DNA of 64,000 nucleotides from Rhodovulum kholense (GCF_003053725.1 NZ_QAYC01000010.1:117042-181041), one strand, 5' to 3'; counted from the stretch's first letter, positions 30,178 to 40,704 are shown. Translations and numbers: made by a program. Notes: a model not told the origin generated them from the sequence alone.

Positions 30178-31595
30178 TGAACGCGGCGACAAAGCTGCCG
30201 ACCGATGTGGGGCCGATCCATTTCGTCGGGATCGGAGGCATCGGCATGTCGGGCATTGCCGAGGTGCTGTTGAACCTCGGCTACCGGGTGCAGGGCTCGG
30301 ACCTGAAATCGAGCAAGATCACCGACCGGCTGGCGGGCCTTGGCGCGACCGTCTTCGAGGGCCAGCGCGAGGAAAACCTGGAAAACGCCGAGGTCGTGGT
30401 GATTTCCTCGGCCATCAAGCCCGGCAACCCCGAGCTTGACGCGGCGCGGCGGCGCGGCCTGCCCATCGTGCGCCGGGCCGAGATGCTGGCCGAGCTGATG
30501 CGGCTGAAATCGAACGTCGCGATCGCGGGCACCCATGGCAAGACCACCACGACGACGATGGTGGCGACGCTTCTCGATGCGGGCGGGCTCGATCCCACCG
30601 TCATCAACGGCGGCATCATCCATGCCTATGGCTCGAACGCCCGGATGGGCGCAGGCGAATGGATGGTGGTCGAGGCCGACGAATCCGACGGCACCTTCAA
30701 CCGGCTGCCCGCGACCATCGCGGTCGTGACCAATATCGACCCCGAACACATGGAGCACTGGGGCAGTTTCGAGGCACTGCGGCAGGGCTTTTACGACTTC
30801 GTGTCGAACATCCCGTTCTACGGGCTTGCGGTCTGCTGCACCGATCATCCCGAGGTGCAAGCGCTGGTCGGCCGGGTGACCGACCGCAAGGTGGTGACCT
30901 TCGGCTTCAACGCCCAGGCCGATGTGCGCGCGGTGAACCTGCGCTATCGCGCGGGCCAGGCCGAATTCGACATCGCGCTGCAGACCGAAGACATGCTGAT
31001 CGAGGGCTGCACCCTGCCGATGCCCGGCGATCACAACGTCTCGAACGCGCTCGGCGCGGTGGCGGTCGCCCGCCATCTGGGGCTGAAGGCCGACGAGATC
31101 CGCGGCGCGTTGGCGGCCTTCGGCGGGGTCAACCGGCGCTTTACCAAGGTGGGCGAGGCCAACGGGATCGCCATCATCGACGATTACGGCCACCACCCGG
31201 TGGAAATCGCCGCCGTGCTGAAAGCCGCGCGGCAAGCGACGGAAGGGCGCGTCATCGCCGTACATCAACCGCACCGCTACACGCGGCTGCATTCGCTGTT
31301 CGACGATTTCTGCACCTGTTTCAACGAGGCCGATGTGGTGGGCATTGCCGAAGTCTATGGCGCGGGCGAGGACCCGATCCCGGGCGCGACCCGCGACGAT
31401 CTGGTCGCCGGGCTGATCCGGCACGGCCATCGCCATGCCCGGGCCATCCTTTGCGAAGACGATCTTGAACGGCTGGTGCGCGAGCAGGCCGGGCCGGGCG
31501 ACATGGTGGTCTGCCTCGGCGCGGGCACGATCAGCGCCTGGGCCAACAACCTGCCCGCGCGGCTGAGGGATAAGGGAGCGGACGGAGCGGCATGA
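30174..31595 (+). CDS. murC: UDP-N-acetylmuramate-L-alanine ligase
   Basis: 473 residues. Rossmann-like N terminus ([15 protein letters not shown]), ATP loop GTHGKTT at 119-125, Mg/substrate EADESDGTF, and DDYGHHP in the third domain. It adds L-Ala to UDP-MurNAc. Two adjacent ATGs (30174 and 30177) are possible; the first overlaps the murG stop as ATGA. Confidence 0.97.
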   Translation: MMNAATKLPTDVGPIHFVGIGGIGMSGIAEVLLNLGYRVQGSDLKSSKITDRLAGLGATVFEGQREENLENAEVVVISSAIKPGNPELDAARRRGLPIVRRAEMLAELMRLKSNVAIAGTHGKTTTTTMVATLLDAGGLDPTVINGGIIHAYGSNARMGAGEWMVVEADESDGTFNRLPATIAVVTNIDPEHMEHWGSFEALRQGFYDFVSNIPFYGLAVCCTDHPEVQALVGRVTDRKVVTFGFNAQADVRAVNLRYRAGQAEFDIALQTEDMLIEGCTLPMPGDHNVSNALGAVAVARHLGLKADEIRGALAAFGGVNRRFTKVGEANGIAIIDDYGHHPVEIAAVLKAARQATEGRVIAVHQPHRYTRLHSLFDDFCTCFNEADVVGIAEVYGAGEDPIPGATRDDLVAGLIRHGHRHARAILCEDDLERLVREQAGPGDMVVCLGAGTISAWANNLPARLRDKGADGAA

Positions 31596-31879
31596 TTCCC
31601 TATCTGGTCATAGCAATCTGCGGTGCGGCGCTGGTGGCGGGCGTGCTGGGCCTGCGGGCGCTGAGACGCACCTCGCCCTCGATCACCGCGGCGGTCCTGC
31701 TGACGGCGGCGGTGGTCGCGGTCTCGCTGGTTCCGACCGGCGATCTCTTCGGCCCCGAGGCCGCCTTGGCCGGGCCGTTCCGCGAATCCGCCACGTTGCT
31801 GATCGACCTGCCCGCGGGCATCGGCGGCGCGCTCGGGGCACTCTCGGGCGACAACCGGTCCGAAGGCGGCGCAGAATGA
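31592..31879 (+). CDS. Small membrane protein of unknown function
   Basis: 95 residues with two clear hydrophobic spans (about 4-22 and 32-48) and a weaker third at 68-84. It starts within the end of murC (ATGA). Conservation of small membrane genes between murC and murB in Rhodobacterales is recalled, but no function is known for this one. Confidence rests on the coupling, start context and membrane character. Confidence 0.7.
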   Translation: MIPYLVIAICGAALVAGVLGLRALRRTSPSITAAVLLTAAVVAVSLVPTGDLFGPEAALAGPFRESATLLIDLPAGIGGALGALSGDNRSEGGAE

Positions 31880-32073
31880 TCGCGCGCAGGGTCAGGGGCC
31901 ACACCGTCCCGGCCCGCCCGTCCGCCCCGCCTCCGTCCGCCCCGCCTCCGTCCGCCCCGCCTCTGGCCGTACGCGCGACCGGCGGCACGCCATCCGCCAG
32001 TCGCCCCGCCAGTCCTCGCCACCGGGCACGGCCCGACAGTCCCGCCACCTCGGTCCGAAAGGCCCCGAAATGA
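31876..32073 (+). CDS. Possible proline-rich small protein (uncertain)
   Basis: A 65-codon frame that starts in the previous stop (ATGA) and ends in the next start (ATGA), so it exactly bridges a 190-bp gap in the operon. The product would be Pro/Ala/Ser/Arg-rich, with a three-times repeated PSAPP unit from a 15-bp tandem repeat. Composition is not like a folded protein and the overlaps could be chance. It is either a real disordered microprotein or spacer DNA expanded by the repeat. Confidence 0.25.
   Translation: MIARRVRGHTVPARPSAPPPSAPPPSAPPLAVRATGGTPSASRPASPRHRARPDSPATSVRKAPK
31921..31965 (+). repeat. 15-bp tandem repeat, three units
   Basis: Units at 31921-31935, 31936-31950 and 31951-31965; the first two are identical (TCCGCCCCGCCTCCG) and the third differs at one base. 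They lie in the gap between two small membrane genes of the mur/fts operon. Unit length is a multiple of three, so copy change would not shift the frame that contains it. Confidence 0.92.
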
Positions 32074-32327
32074 CCCTCTCGCTGATTCTCGCCTGTCTCT
32101 GGGTGCTGGTCGCGACCGCGGTCGGCCTTTTGCCCGAAAAGCTCCACTGGCCAGGCGCCTATGCCCTGATCGCCACCGGCATCCCGCTGGTGGGCTTCGT
32201 GACCTACCAGAGCGGCCCGGTCTGGGGCCTCATCGCCCTGGCGGCGGGGGTGTCCATCTTGCGCTGGCCGCTGATCTATCTGGGCCGCAGCCTGACCAAG
32301 CGCAGGCGCAGCCATACCGGCGAATGA
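32070..32327 (+). CDS. DUF2484 family membrane protein
   Basis: 85 residues with two or three membrane spans (about 4-21, 27-45, 48-68) and a basic C-terminal tail ([11 protein letters not shown]). [13 protein letters not shown] and the W near residue 27 fit DUF2484, a family I know as a murC-murB neighbour in Rhodobacterales. Its stop overlaps the next gene. The function is unknown; the place suggests a role in wall synthesis or division, which is an inference from context. Confidence 0.72.
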   Translation: MTLSLILACLWVLVATAVGLLPEKLHWPGAYALIATGIPLVGFVTYQSGPVWGLIALAAGVSILRWPLIYLGRSLTKRRRSHTGE

Positions 32328-32608
32328 CCGGGCCGACGCTCCTTCTGGCCTATGCCAGTTGGGCCGTCGGTCCCGTCGTGGCCTATGCAGCACTCGGCCA
32401 CGGGCTCAAGCGCAGCGCCATCGGGTTCACCGTGCTCTTCGGCCTTTACACCACCGCCGTCTGGCTGATCTGGGGCGGCTTGCAGCTTCAGAAGGCCGAC
32501 GGCGGCGGCGGTCTCGCCCCCATCGCGGTGCTGGCGCCCTGGGGGGGCGTTGCGGTGCTGTCAGCGCTGTTATATGCGCTCGGCGCATGGATCGGAGACG
32601 GCGAATGA
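32324..32608 (+). CDS. Small membrane protein of unknown function
   Basis: 94 residues with three hydrophobic spans (about 5-25, 33-52, 65-88) separated by a glycine-rich loop. Overlaps DUF2484 upstream and murB downstream by 4 bp each (ATGA), so it is translated in step with the cell-wall operon. I do not recognise a family. Confidence 0.72.
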   Translation: MTGPTLLLAYASWAVGPVVAYAALGHGLKRSAIGFTVLFGLYTTAVWLIWGGLQLQKADGGGGLAPIAVLAPWGGVAVLSALLYALGAWIGDGE

Positions 32609-33537
32609 CCCCAATGCCCGCGACCCGCGGCACGCTCACCCCCGGCCGGAGCCTGGCCGACCTGACTTGGCTGCGCGTCGGCGGCCCGGCCGACTGGCTG
32701 TTCCAGCCCGCCGATATCGAGGATCTGGCCGCCTTCCTTGCCGCCCTGCCGCCCGAGATCCCGGTCTTTCCGATGGGCGTTGGCTCGAACCTGATCGTGC
32801 GCGACGGCGGGCTAAGGGGGGTCGTGATCCGGCTCGGCCGCGGCTTCAACGCGATCTCGGTCGCGGGTGGGCAGGTGACGGCCGGGGCTGCGGCGCTCGA
32901 TTCCTTCGTGGCGCGTCAGGCGGCGGCGGCGGGGGTCGACCTGAGCTTCCTGCGCACCATTCCGGGCGCCATCGGCGGCGCGGTGCGGATGAATGCGGGC
33001 TGCTATGGGCGCTATCTCGCAGATGTCTTCGTCTCGGCCCGCGCGGTCACGCGCCAGGGCGAGATCGTGACGCTGACGGCCGAAGACCTGAACTTCCGCT
33101 ACCGGCAGACCGACCTGCCCGAGGGCTGGGTCATCGCCGAAGCCGTGCTGGCCGGGCCCCCGGGCGATCCCGAGGCGCTGGCGGCGCGAATGGCGGACCA
33201 GCTGGCGCGCCGCGACGCCTCGCAGCCCACCAAAGAGCGAACCGCCGGATCGACCTTCCGCAACCCGGTTGGCCACAGCTCGACCGGTGCGGCAGATGAC
33301 ACCCACGAGCTGAAAGCCTGGAGCCTGATCGATGCTGCGGGCTTAAGGGGGCTTCGCAAGGGCGGCGCGCAAATATCTGAAAAGCATTCGAATTTCCTGA
33401 TCAACACTGGCGGCGCAACGGCGGCGGATCTGGAAGGGCTTGGCGAGGACGTCCGAAAAAGGGTTTTTCAATCCTCGGGAATACAGCTAGAATGGGAGGT
33501 ACTGAGGGTCGGCGAACCGGCCCCGGTCGAACCATAA
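32605..33537 (+). CDS. murB: UDP-N-acetylenolpyruvoylglucosamine reductase
   Basis: 310 residues. FAD-binding PCMH fold with [27 protein letters not shown] and the catalytic Ser in [22 protein letters not shown] near the end. It reduces enolpyruvyl-UDP-GlcNAc to UDP-MurNAc with NADPH. ATG 32605 overlaps the previous stop; the longer open frame is rejected. Confidence 0.96.
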   Translation: MTPMPATRGTLTPGRSLADLTWLRVGGPADWLFQPADIEDLAAFLAALPPEIPVFPMGVGSNLIVRDGGLRGVVIRLGRGFNAISVAGGQVTAGAAALDSFVARQAAAAGVDLSFLRTIPGAIGGAVRMNAGCYGRYLADVFVSARAVTRQGEIVTLTAEDLNFRYRQTDLPEGWVIAEAVLAGPPGDPEALAARMADQLARRDASQPTKERTAGSTFRNPVGHSSTGAADDTHELKAWSLIDAAGLRGLRKGGAQISEKHSNFLINTGGATAADLEGLGEDVRKRVFQSSGIQLEWEVLRVGEPAPVEP

Positions 33538-33579
33538 GCGCGCGGAGCGAAAAGGCCCGCGCAACACGAGGCAGCACCA

Positions 33580-34503
33580 GTGGCGGGCGAGTCGAGCAGG
33601 ACAGCCCCCCGTGTGGCGGTATTGATGGGTGGCCCCTCGTCGGAACGCGAGGTGTCGCTGTCGTCCGGGCGCGAATGCGCCATCGCCCTGCGAGGGGAAG
33701 GCTTCGACGTGATCGAGGTGGATGCCGGGCAGGACCTGCCCGAGCAGCTGCGCGTGGTCGCGCCCGATGTCGTCTTCAATGCATTGCATGGCCGCTGGGG
33801 CGAGGATGGCTGCGTCCAGGGCCTGCTGGAATGGCTGCGCCTTCCCTATACCCATTCGGGCGTGCTGGCCTCGGCCCTGGCGATGGACAAGCAGCGGTCG
33901 AAAGAGGCCTATCGCTCCGCCGGGCTGCCGGTGGTCGAAAGCCGTCTGGCCTGCAAGGCCGAGGTCTCGGCGCGCCATGTCATCGCGCCCCCCTATGTGG
34001 TCAAGCCCAACAACGAGGGCTCGTCGGTCGGCATCCATATCGTCCATGAGGCCGCCAACACCCCGCCCCAGCTTGGCGCCGAGATGCCCGAGATCGTCAT
34101 GGTCGAAACCTATGCGCCGGGCCGCGAGCTGACGACCACGGTGATGGGCGACCGGGCGCTGACCGTGACCGACATCCTGACAGACGGCTGGTATGACTAT
34201 CACGCCAAATACGCGCAGGGCGGCTCGCGCCATGTGGTGCCCGCCGATCTGCCCGGCGAGATCTTCGAGGCCTGCCTCGACTTCGCGCTGCGCGCCCATG
34301 ACGCGCTGGGCTGCCGGGGCGTCAGCCGGACCGATTTCCGCTGGGACGACAGCCGCGGGCTCGACGGGCTGATCCTGCTGGAAACCAATACCCAACCCGG
34401 GATGACCCCCACCTCGCTGGCGCCCGAACAGGCCGCGCAGTGCGGGATTTCCTTCGGCCAGCTCTGCCGCTGGCTGGTGGAGGACGCCTCATGCGACCGC
34501 TGA
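33580..34503 (+). CDS. ddl: D-alanine-D-alanine ligase
   Basis: 307 residues, ATP-grasp. [16 protein letters not shown]-terminal motif, [31 protein letters not shown], and the metal site [14 protein letters not shown]. It makes the D-Ala-D-Ala dipeptide for the pentapeptide stem. The start is GTG at 33580 with GAGG 8 nt upstream. Its 3' end overlaps ftsQ by 13 bp. Confidence 0.96.
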   Translation: MAGESSRTAPRVAVLMGGPSSEREVSLSSGRECAIALRGEGFDVIEVDAGQDLPEQLRVVAPDVVFNALHGRWGEDGCVQGLLEWLRLPYTHSGVLASALAMDKQRSKEAYRSAGLPVVESRLACKAEVSARHVIAPPYVVKPNNEGSSVGIHIVHEAANTPPQLGAEMPEIVMVETYAPGRELTTTVMGDRALTVTDILTDGWYDYHAKYAQGGSRHVVPADLPGEIFEACLDFALRAHDALGCRGVSRTDFRWDDSRGLDGLILLETNTQPGMTPTSLAPEQAAQCGISFGQLCRWLVEDASCDR

Positions 34504-35369
34504 GCCCGCCCTCGTTCCGCGATCCCGCGCCGTCGCGCTGGGCCTATCGCGCCCAGCGGCTGTGGCTGACGCCCTTCGTCCGCAAGGCGGTGCTGAAGGG
34601 GCTGCCGCTGGTGGTGCTGGCCGCGATCCCGGCGATCTGGCTGGCCGATGCCGACCGCCGCGCCGCCATCGGCGACAGCCTTGCCGAGTTCCGCCGGGAC
34701 ATCGAGACCCGGCCCGAATTCATGGTCAAGCTTCTGGTCATCGAGGGCGCCTCGGCGCCGATCGACCGCGAGATCCGCGCCACCGTGCCGCTGAACCTGC
34801 CCGCCTCGTCCTTCGATCTGGACCTCGAGGCGATGCGGCAGGCGGTCACCGCGCTCGATGCCGTGAAATCGGCCGAGCTGCGGATCCGGTCCGGCGGCGT
34901 GCTGGAAATGAAGATCCAGCAGCGCGAGGCGGCGCTTGTCTGGCGCAGCCGCGACGGGCTGAGCCTGCTCGATGCCGAAGGCCGCCGCGTTGCCGCGCTC
35001 GACAGCCGCGAATCCCGCGCCGACCTGCCCCTGATCGCGGGCGATGGTGCCGAAACGGCCGCGCCCGAGGCGATGGCGCTGTTCGCCGCCGCCGCACCGA
35101 TCTCCGAACGGGTGCGCGGGCTCGTGCGCATGGGCGAACGCCGCTGGGACGTGGTTCTGGACCGCGACCAGCGCATCCTTCTGCCCGAAACCGGCGCGGT
35201 CGCGGCGCTGGAACGGGTGATCGCGCTTGAGGACGTGTCGGGCATGCTGGCGCGCGACATCGTCGCGGTCGACCTGCGCAACCCGTCGCGGCCGACGCTG
35301 AGGCTGGCACCGGCCGCCATCGAAGACTTCCGGAAAATCCAGACAACACAGGCAGGAGCGGTGAATTGA
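34491..35369 (+). CDS. ftsQ: Cell division protein FtsQ
   Basis: 292 residues, bitopic: cytoplasmic N terminus, one membrane span near 36-54, then a POTRA domain (about 80-147, starting KLLVIEGAS) and the FtsQ/DivIB beta domain. It links the early divisome to FtsL/FtsB and FtsW/FtsI. The ATG at 34491 follows GGAGGAC, inside ddl; an upstream in-frame ATG at 34440 lacks such a site. Confidence 0.93.
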   Translation: MRPLSPPSFRDPAPSRWAYRAQRLWLTPFVRKAVLKGLPLVVLAAIPAIWLADADRRAAIGDSLAEFRRDIETRPEFMVKLLVIEGASAPIDREIRATVPLNLPASSFDLDLEAMRQAVTALDAVKSAELRIRSGGVLEMKIQQREAALVWRSRDGLSLLDAEGRRVAALDSRESRADLPLIAGDGAETAAPEAMALFAAAAPISERVRGLVRMGERRWDVVLDRDQRILLPETGAVAALERVIALEDVSGMLARDIVAVDLRNPSRPTLRLAPAAIEDFRKIQTTQAGAVN

Positions 35370-36703
35370 TGACGGACCTCTATCACTCGCAGCGGGCGAT
35401 GCGGCGGATGCGCAAGCTGGCGATGGACCGGGGCGTGATCGCCATCCTCGACGTGGGCAGCTCGAAAGTCGCCTGTCTGGTGCTGCGCTTCGACGGCATC
35501 GCGCCGCGCGGCGGGGTCGAGCAGATGGGCGCGCTGGCCGGGCAGTCGCGGTTCCGGGTGATCGGTGCCGCCACAACCCGCTCGCGCGGGATCCGCTTTG
35601 GCGAGATCCACGGCATGAACGAGGCCGAACGCGCGATCCGCACGGCGCTGCAGGCAGCCCAGAAGATGGCGCAGGTGCGCGTCGATCAGGTGATCGCCTG
35701 CTTCTCGGGCGGCGAGCCTCGCTCCTACGGTCTCGACGGTCAGGTCACGGTGCTGGACGATGCGGTCGCCGAACAGGACGTCGCCCGGGTCTTGGCTGCC
35801 TGCGACATGCCCGAGATCGGCGCGAACCGCGAGGTGCTGCATGCCCAGCCGGTGAATTTCGCGCTCGACCACCGTTCGGGCCTTGTCGATCCGCGCGGTC
35901 AGGTCGGCCACCGGCTGGCCTGCGACATGCATATGCTGACGGTCGATGGCGGCGCGGTGCAGAACCTCGTCCATTGCATCAAGCGCTGCGATCTGGAACC
36001 GGCGGGGCTGGCCTCGTCGGCCTATGCCGCAGGCATCTCGGCGCTGGTCGAGGACGAACAGGAACTGGGTGCGGCCTGCATCGACCTGGGCGGCGGCGCG
36101 ACCGGGATCTCGATCTTCATCAAGAAGCACATGATCTATGCCGACAGCGTGCGGATGGGCGGCGAACATGTGACCTCGGACATTTCGAAGGGGCTGCATG
36201 TGCCGCTGTCGACCGCCGAGCGGATCAAGACGCTTTATGGCGGCGTGGTCGCGACCGGCATGGACGACCGCGAGATGATCGATCTGGGCGGCGACAGCGG
36301 CGATTACGAGACCGACAGCCGCTCGGTCAGCCGGGCCGAGCTGATCGGGATCATGCGCCCCCGGGTCGAGGAGATCCTCGAAGAGGTGCGCGCGCGTCTC
36401 GACGCCGCGGGCTTCGAGCATCTGCCGAGCCAGCGGATCGTCTTGACCGGGGGCGGCAGCCAGATCCCGGGACTTGACGGACTGGCCGCGCGAATCCTCG
36501 GCAACCAGGTCCGGCTCGGCCGGCCGCTTCGGGTGCACGGGCTGCCGCAATCGGCGACCGGCCCCGGATTCGCGGCGCTGGTGGGCTTGTGCCTTTTCGC
36601 CGCGCAGCCGCAGGACGAATGGTGGGATTTCGAGATGCCGATGGATCGGTATCCGGCCCGATCGCTGAAAAGGGCCGTCAGATGGTTCAAGGAAAACTGG
36701 TGA
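35369..36703 (+). CDS. ftsA: Cell division protein FtsA
   Basis: 444 residues, actin-like ATPase that tethers FtsZ to the membrane. Phosphate-binding AILDVGSSKVACLVLR, the 1C subdomain (HGMNEAERAIRTALQAAQKMA), ACIDLGGGATGISIF, and VLTGGGSQIPGL are all recognisable. The C-terminal RSLKRAVRWFKENW is the amphipathic membrane-targeting helix. ATG 35369 shares one base with the ftsQ stop (TGATG) and has AGGAG 10 nt upstream. Confidence 0.96.
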   Translation: MTDLYHSQRAMRRMRKLAMDRGVIAILDVGSSKVACLVLRFDGIAPRGGVEQMGALAGQSRFRVIGAATTRSRGIRFGEIHGMNEAERAIRTALQAAQKMAQVRVDQVIACFSGGEPRSYGLDGQVTVLDDAVAEQDVARVLAACDMPEIGANREVLHAQPVNFALDHRSGLVDPRGQVGHRLACDMHMLTVDGGAVQNLVHCIKRCDLEPAGLASSAYAAGISALVEDEQELGAACIDLGGGATGISIFIKKHMIYADSVRMGGEHVTSDISKGLHVPLSTAERIKTLYGGVVATGMDDREMIDLGGDSGDYETDSRSVSRAELIGIMRPRVEEILEEVRARLDAAGFEHLPSQRIVLTGGGSQIPGLDGLAARILGNQVRLGRPLRVHGLPQSATGPGFAALVGLCLFAAQPQDEWWDFEMPMDRYPARSLKRAVRWFKENW

Positions 36704-36787
36704 ACGCAAGATATCGGGTGATCGGCAAAATCTCGCGGACAGCTGTCAAGCCGCATATGGATTTTGTGGTATTAAAGCGTTTTTTCC

Positions 36788-36816
36788 GTGACGATCACGC
36801 ACTAGTTGCGTAGGAT
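36788..36816 (+). promoter_or_regulatory. Candidate ftsZ promoter
   Basis: GTGACG (36788-36793, 4 of 6) and TAGGAT (36811-36816, 4 of 6) with 17 bp between, inside the 176-bp ftsA-ftsZ gap, which is much more AT-rich than its surroundings. An inverted repeat CGTGA-CGA-TCACG (36787-36799) overlaps the -35. Predicted leader is about 57 nt. Confidence 0.42.
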
Positions 36817-36835
36817 AAGACTAGATTTTGCGTAG
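36806..36835 (+). promoter_or_regulatory. Direct repeat TTGCGTAG with 22-bp phasing upstream of ftsZ
   Basis: TTGCGTAG occurs at 36806-36813 and 36828-36835. The start-to-start distance is 22 bp, two helical turns, and homology extends one base further with one mismatch between (TTGCGTAGgA / TTGCGTAGaA). One copy overlaps the proposed -10 box. This fits a dimeric regulator binding one DNA face. Confidence 0.5.
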
Positions 36836-36879
36836 AACGGCCCCCGGGCCACAAAGAAAACAGCAGGCGGACCAAACCT

Positions 36880-38496
36880 ATGGCACTAAACCTCACCATG
36901 CCTGAGCAGGAAGAGCTCAAGCCGCGGATCACGGTGTTCGGCGTCGGTGGCGCCGGGGGCAACGCCGTCAACAACATGATCGAGAAGCGTCTGGAAGGCG
37001 TCGAGTTCGTGGTGGCGAACACCGATGCCCAGGCGCTTCAGCAATCGAATGCGCAGGCCCGGATCCAGATGGGCGTGAAGGTGACCGAGGGTCTCGGCGC
37101 CGGGGCCCGTCCGACGGTGGGCGCGGCTGCGGCCGAGGAATCGATCGAGCAGATCGTCGATCATCTGGCGGGCGCGCATATGTGCTTCATCACCGCCGGG
37201 ATGGGCGGCGGCACCGGCACCGGGGCTGCTCCGATCATCGCCCAGGCGGCGCGCGAGCTGGGGGTTCTGACCGTCGGCGTGGTGACCAAGCCCTTCCAGT
37301 TCGAGGGCTCCAAGCGGATGCGTCAGGCCGAGGACGGCGTCGAGAACCTGCAAAAGGTCGTCGACACGCTGATCATCATCCCCAACCAGAACCTGTTCCG
37401 GCTGGCCAACGAGAAGACCACCTTCACCGAGGCCTTCTCGATGGCCGATGACGTGCTTTATCAGGGCGTGAAGGGCGTGACCGACCTGATGGTCCGTCCG
37501 GGCCTGATCAACCTCGACTTCGCCGACGTGCGCGCGGTGATGGACGAGATGGGCAAGGCGATGATGGGCACCGGCGAGGCCGATGGCGAGGATCGCGCGA
37601 TCCAGGCCGCCGAGGCGGCGATCGCCAACCCGCTGCTGGACGAAATCAGCCTCAACGGCGCCAAGGGCGTGCTGATCAACATCACCGGCGGCTACGACCT
37701 GACGCTGTTCGAACTGGACGAGGCCGCGAACCGCATCCGCGACGTGGTCGATCCCGATGCCAACATCATCGTCGGCTCGACCCTCGATCCGGACATGGAC
37801 GGGCGGATGCGCGTGTCGGTCGTGGCGACCGGCATCGACGCCGCCGCGCGGACCGAGGACATTCCGCTGCCGCGCCGCCCGATGCGCGAGCCGCTGCGCC
37901 GCGCCGAGGTGCAGGACGCCCCGGCCGCCGCCCAGCCCGCACATGTGCAGGCCCCGGCCCAGCGTCCCGCCGCCGTTGCCGCCGTGCGCGAGCCGGTGGT
38001 TCAGGAGCCGGTCGAGGAACCCTCGCTCTTCTCGAGCTTCGATCCGGCCAATGCCGGGCCGAACGCCGAGGATCTGGTCGAGACGGCCCGCGGCGGCGCC
38101 GATCTGCCCCCGCCCGCCTACCAGCCGGCCGAGGAGCCCGAAGCCGAAAGCTTCGTCGCGCCGCGTCCGCGGTCTCCGGGCGAGCCGACCCCCGAGACGC
38201 TGGCCCGCCTGCGCGCGGCCGTCGCCAAGACCCCGGCCCGCCAGCCGGTTCAGGCGACGATGACGGCCGGGCAGCCGGACGATCAGCGGGGTGACAAGGG
38301 CCGGTTCGGCATCGGGTCGCTCATCAACCGGATGTCGGGCCATGCGCCGGAGCAACCCGAGCGGAGCCCCCACACCTACCGCCAGCAGCCGCCGCTTTAT
38401 AGCCGCGGGCCGGCGGCCTATCAGGAAGAAGAGGATCTGGACCCCGATCAGGAACGGATCGAGATCCCGGCCTTCCTGCGGCGTCAGGCCAACTGA
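36880..38496 (+). CDS. ftsZ: Cell division protein FtsZ
   Basis: 538 residues, tubulin-like GTPase. The T4 signature GGGTGTG is at 109-115; [12 protein letters not shown] at the N terminus and [11 protein letters not shown] in the T7 loop region are intact. After the globular core (about residue 320) there is a long Pro/Ala/Glu linker of about 190 residues, ending in a conserved tail ([15 protein letters not shown]) that binds FtsA. The length above 400 is usual for this order. A Rho-independent terminator follows. Confidence 0.98.
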   Translation: MALNLTMPEQEELKPRITVFGVGGAGGNAVNNMIEKRLEGVEFVVANTDAQALQQSNAQARIQMGVKVTEGLGAGARPTVGAAAAEESIEQIVDHLAGAHMCFITAGMGGGTGTGAAPIIAQAARELGVLTVGVVTKPFQFEGSKRMRQAEDGVENLQKVVDTLIIIPNQNLFRLANEKTTFTEAFSMADDVLYQGVKGVTDLMVRPGLINLDFADVRAVMDEMGKAMMGTGEADGEDRAIQAAEAAIANPLLDEISLNGAKGVLINITGGYDLTLFELDEAANRIRDVVDPDANIIVGSTLDPDMDGRMRVSVVATGIDAAARTEDIPLPRRPMREPLRRAEVQDAPAAAQPAHVQAPAQRPAAVAAVREPVVQEPVEEPSLFSSFDPANAGPNAEDLVETARGGADLPPPAYQPAEEPEAESFVAPRPRSPGEPTPETLARLRAAVAKTPARQPVQATMTAGQPDDQRGDKGRFGIGSLINRMSGHAPEQPERSPHTYRQQPPLYSRGPAAYQEEEDLDPDQERIEIPAFLRRQAN

Positions 38497-38812
38497 CCGC
38501 CGCCCGCCCGGGGGGCGCCATGGGCGCAGCTCGGCAGATTGCGAGACAGGGGCCGGTTCGCCGGCCCCGTTTTCGTTTCGCCCCCTCGCGTGTTCGTGCG
38601 GAAGTGACGCTACGTCGGATTGAGGCACGCCATCAGGGGTGCAGAATTTTCCATTTCATTTCAAGTCCCTGCAAGGCAGGCGAGTTCTCGCCGACCAGGC
38701 CGGGCCGTTGTTTCAGACCGTTGCAATGTTTGAATTGAGCAGACCGGGGCGGGCCTCTACATCCAAGATGCCGGGACGTGCGAAGCCCGGATCAACCGAG
38801 AGCAGGTCCGAA
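38497..38812. other. Intergenic region ftsZ-lpxC (316 bp)
   Basis: Contains the ftsZ terminator (38549-38580) and, after it, a more AT-rich stretch at 38640-38750 that probably holds the lpxC promoter and leader. I found no convincing -35/-10 pair; the best, TTGTTT to TTGAAT near 38708-38735, is weak. No small gene is supported. Confidence 0.6.
38549..38580 (+). terminator. Rho-independent terminator of ftsZ
   Basis: GGGGCCGG-TTCG-CCGGCCCC (8-bp stem, UUCG tetraloop) followed by GTTTTCGTTTCG. It ends the long mur/fts transcript 52 bp after ftsZ, so lpxC needs its own promoter. Confidence 0.93.
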
Positions 38813-39730
38813 ATGCAGACGACGCTGAAATCCCCGATCACCTTCACGGGCACCGGCCTTCACACCGGGCGTCCGGTGCGCCTGACGATCCATCCTGCCT
38901 CTGCCGAATACGGATTGTGGTTCCGCCGCACCGATATCGACGGGCCCGATGCGCTGATCCCGGCGCGCTGGGATGCGGTCGAGCCGTCGCGGCTGTGCAC
39001 CAAGCTGGCCAATGGGCGGGCCTCGGTGATGACGGTCGAACACCTGATGGCGGCGCTTGCCGGCTGCGGCGTGCATAACGCGCTGATCGAGATCGACGGC
39101 CCCGAAGTGCCGGTGATGGACGGATCCTCCGCGCCCTTCGTGCAGGGCATCCTGTCGCGCGGCCTGCGCCGCCTCGCGGCCCCTGTCCGCGTGCTGCGCA
39201 TCCTCGAACATGTCGAAGTCGCCGAGGGCGACGCCCGCGCCAGCCTCGGCCCGGCCGAGACGTTCGAGATCGACTTCGAGATCACCTTCGCCGATACCGC
39301 CATCGGCCATCAGGCCCGGCGGCTGAACATGGCCAACGGCGCCTTCGTGCGCGAGCTGTGCGACAGCCGCACCTTCTGCCGCAACGCCGATGTCGAGGCG
39401 ATGCGTGCGGCCGGTCTGGCGCTGGGCGGCACCTTCGACAATGCCGTCGTGTTCGATGGCGACAAGGTCCTGAGCCCCGGCGGGCTGCGTCACCGCGACG
39501 AACCCGTGCGCCACAAGATGCTGGATGCGCTGGGCGATCTGGCGCTCGCCGGCGCCCCGATCCTGGGGCGTTATCGCGGCGAACGCGCTGGGCATGCGCT
39601 GACCAACCGTCTGCTGCGCGCGCTTTTTTCGCAGCCCGGGGCGTTCCGGCTGGAAACCTGTTCGCCCGACCAGGGCGCGGTCCTGCCCGGCTTCGGCGTC
39701 AATTCCGCCGATCTGAAGGCCGTTGCCTGA
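38813..39730 (+). CDS. lpxC: UDP-3-O-acyl-N-acetylglucosamine deacetylase
   Basis: 305 residues; committed step of lipid A synthesis. TFTGTGLHTGRPV at the N terminus, zinc ligands in VEHLMAAL and HKMLDALGDLAL (H..D), and FGVNSADLKAV-like end. The start at 38813 follows AGCAGG and gives the normal length; the frame open to 38639 adds a region without protein character. Confidence 0.96.
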   Translation: MQTTLKSPITFTGTGLHTGRPVRLTIHPASAEYGLWFRRTDIDGPDALIPARWDAVEPSRLCTKLANGRASVMTVEHLMAALAGCGVHNALIEIDGPEVPVMDGSSAPFVQGILSRGLRRLAAPVRVLRILEHVEVAEGDARASLGPAETFEIDFEITFADTAIGHQARRLNMANGAFVRELCDSRTFCRNADVEAMRAAGLALGGTFDNAVVFDGDKVLSPGGLRHRDEPVRHKMLDALGDLALAGAPILGRYRGERAGHALTNRLLRALFSQPGAFRLETCSPDQGAVLPGFGVNSADLKAVA

Positions 39731-39858
39731 GCGCTGCAGTTTCCGCGCCAAAGGCGTTTTGCACCGGATTTTTCTGTGCTAGGACAGCCCCAAGGCCCGG
39801 AAGGAGTGCGCATCAAGCACCGGTCGCGGGCAGCGTTTGAGGACGGGGTAACGGGCAG

Positions 39859-40704
39859 ATGGCGACAGGCAGCAGGCGCATCGGAGCGGTAGCGGCAATC
39901 TTGGTGCTTTCGCTCACGGCGGCCTGCGACCCGATCGGGTCGCGCAAGCCGCCGCCGCTCGAATCCTACGATGCGCCCACCATCTTCCAGATGGCCGAGA
40001 CCAAGCTGGAGAAGGATCGCGACCTCGAGGAGGCCGCGCGCCTTTATGGCGAGGTCGAACGGCTTTATCCCTATTCGGAATGGGCTAAGCGCGCTCTCAT
40101 CATGCAGGCCTATACCTATCATCAGGCCAAGGATTACGAGAACGCCCGCGCCTCGGCGCAGCGCTATATCGACTTCTATCCGGCCGACGAGGATGCGGCC
40201 TATGCCCAGTATCTGCTGGCGCTGAGCTATTATGACCAGATCGACCTCGTGGGCCGCGACCAGGGCCTGACCTTCCAGGCGCTGCAGGCGCTTCGGACCG
40301 TGATCGAGCGCTATCCGGACAGCGAATATGCCCAGTCCGCGATCCTCAAGTTCGACCTCGCCTTCAACCATCTGGCGGCGAAAGAGATGGAAGTCGGCCG
40401 GTTCTATCTGAAAAGAAAGAACTATGCGGCGGCGGTCAACCGGTTCCGGGTCGTGGTCGAGGACTTCCAGACCACCACCCACACCGCCGAGGCGCTGTAC
40501 CGGCTGATCGAGGCCTATCTGGCGCTGGGGCTCGACAGCGAAGCGCAGACGGCCGGCGCGATCCTCGGTCACAACTTCCAGAGCACCGACTGGTACGCGG
40601 ACGGCTACAAGCTGCTGCAGGCCAAGGGTCTGGAACCCGAGGCCAAGGGCGACGGCTGGCTCAGCACGATCTACCGGCAGATGATCAAGGGCGAGTGGCT
40701 CTGA
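39859..40704 (+). CDS. bamD: Outer membrane protein assembly factor BamD
   Basis: 281 residues. The lipobox LTAAC (C23) marks a lipoprotein. TPR-like helices follow, with YPYSEWAKRALIMQAYTYH near 70-90 and RYPDSEYAQSAI, both BamD hallmarks. It belongs to the BAM complex that inserts beta-barrels into the outer membrane. The lpxC-bamD-recN order is common in alphaproteobacteria. Confidence 0.95.
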   Translation: MATGSRRIGAVAAILVLSLTAACDPIGSRKPPPLESYDAPTIFQMAETKLEKDRDLEEAARLYGEVERLYPYSEWAKRALIMQAYTYHQAKDYENARASAQRYIDFYPADEDAAYAQYLLALSYYDQIDLVGRDQGLTFQALQALRTVIERYPDSEYAQSAILKFDLAFNHLAAKEMEVGRFYLKRKNYAAAVNRFRVVVEDFQTTTHTAEALYRLIEAYLALGLDSEAQTAGAILGHNFQSTDWYADGYKLLQAKGLEPEAKGDGWLSTIYRQMIKGEWL

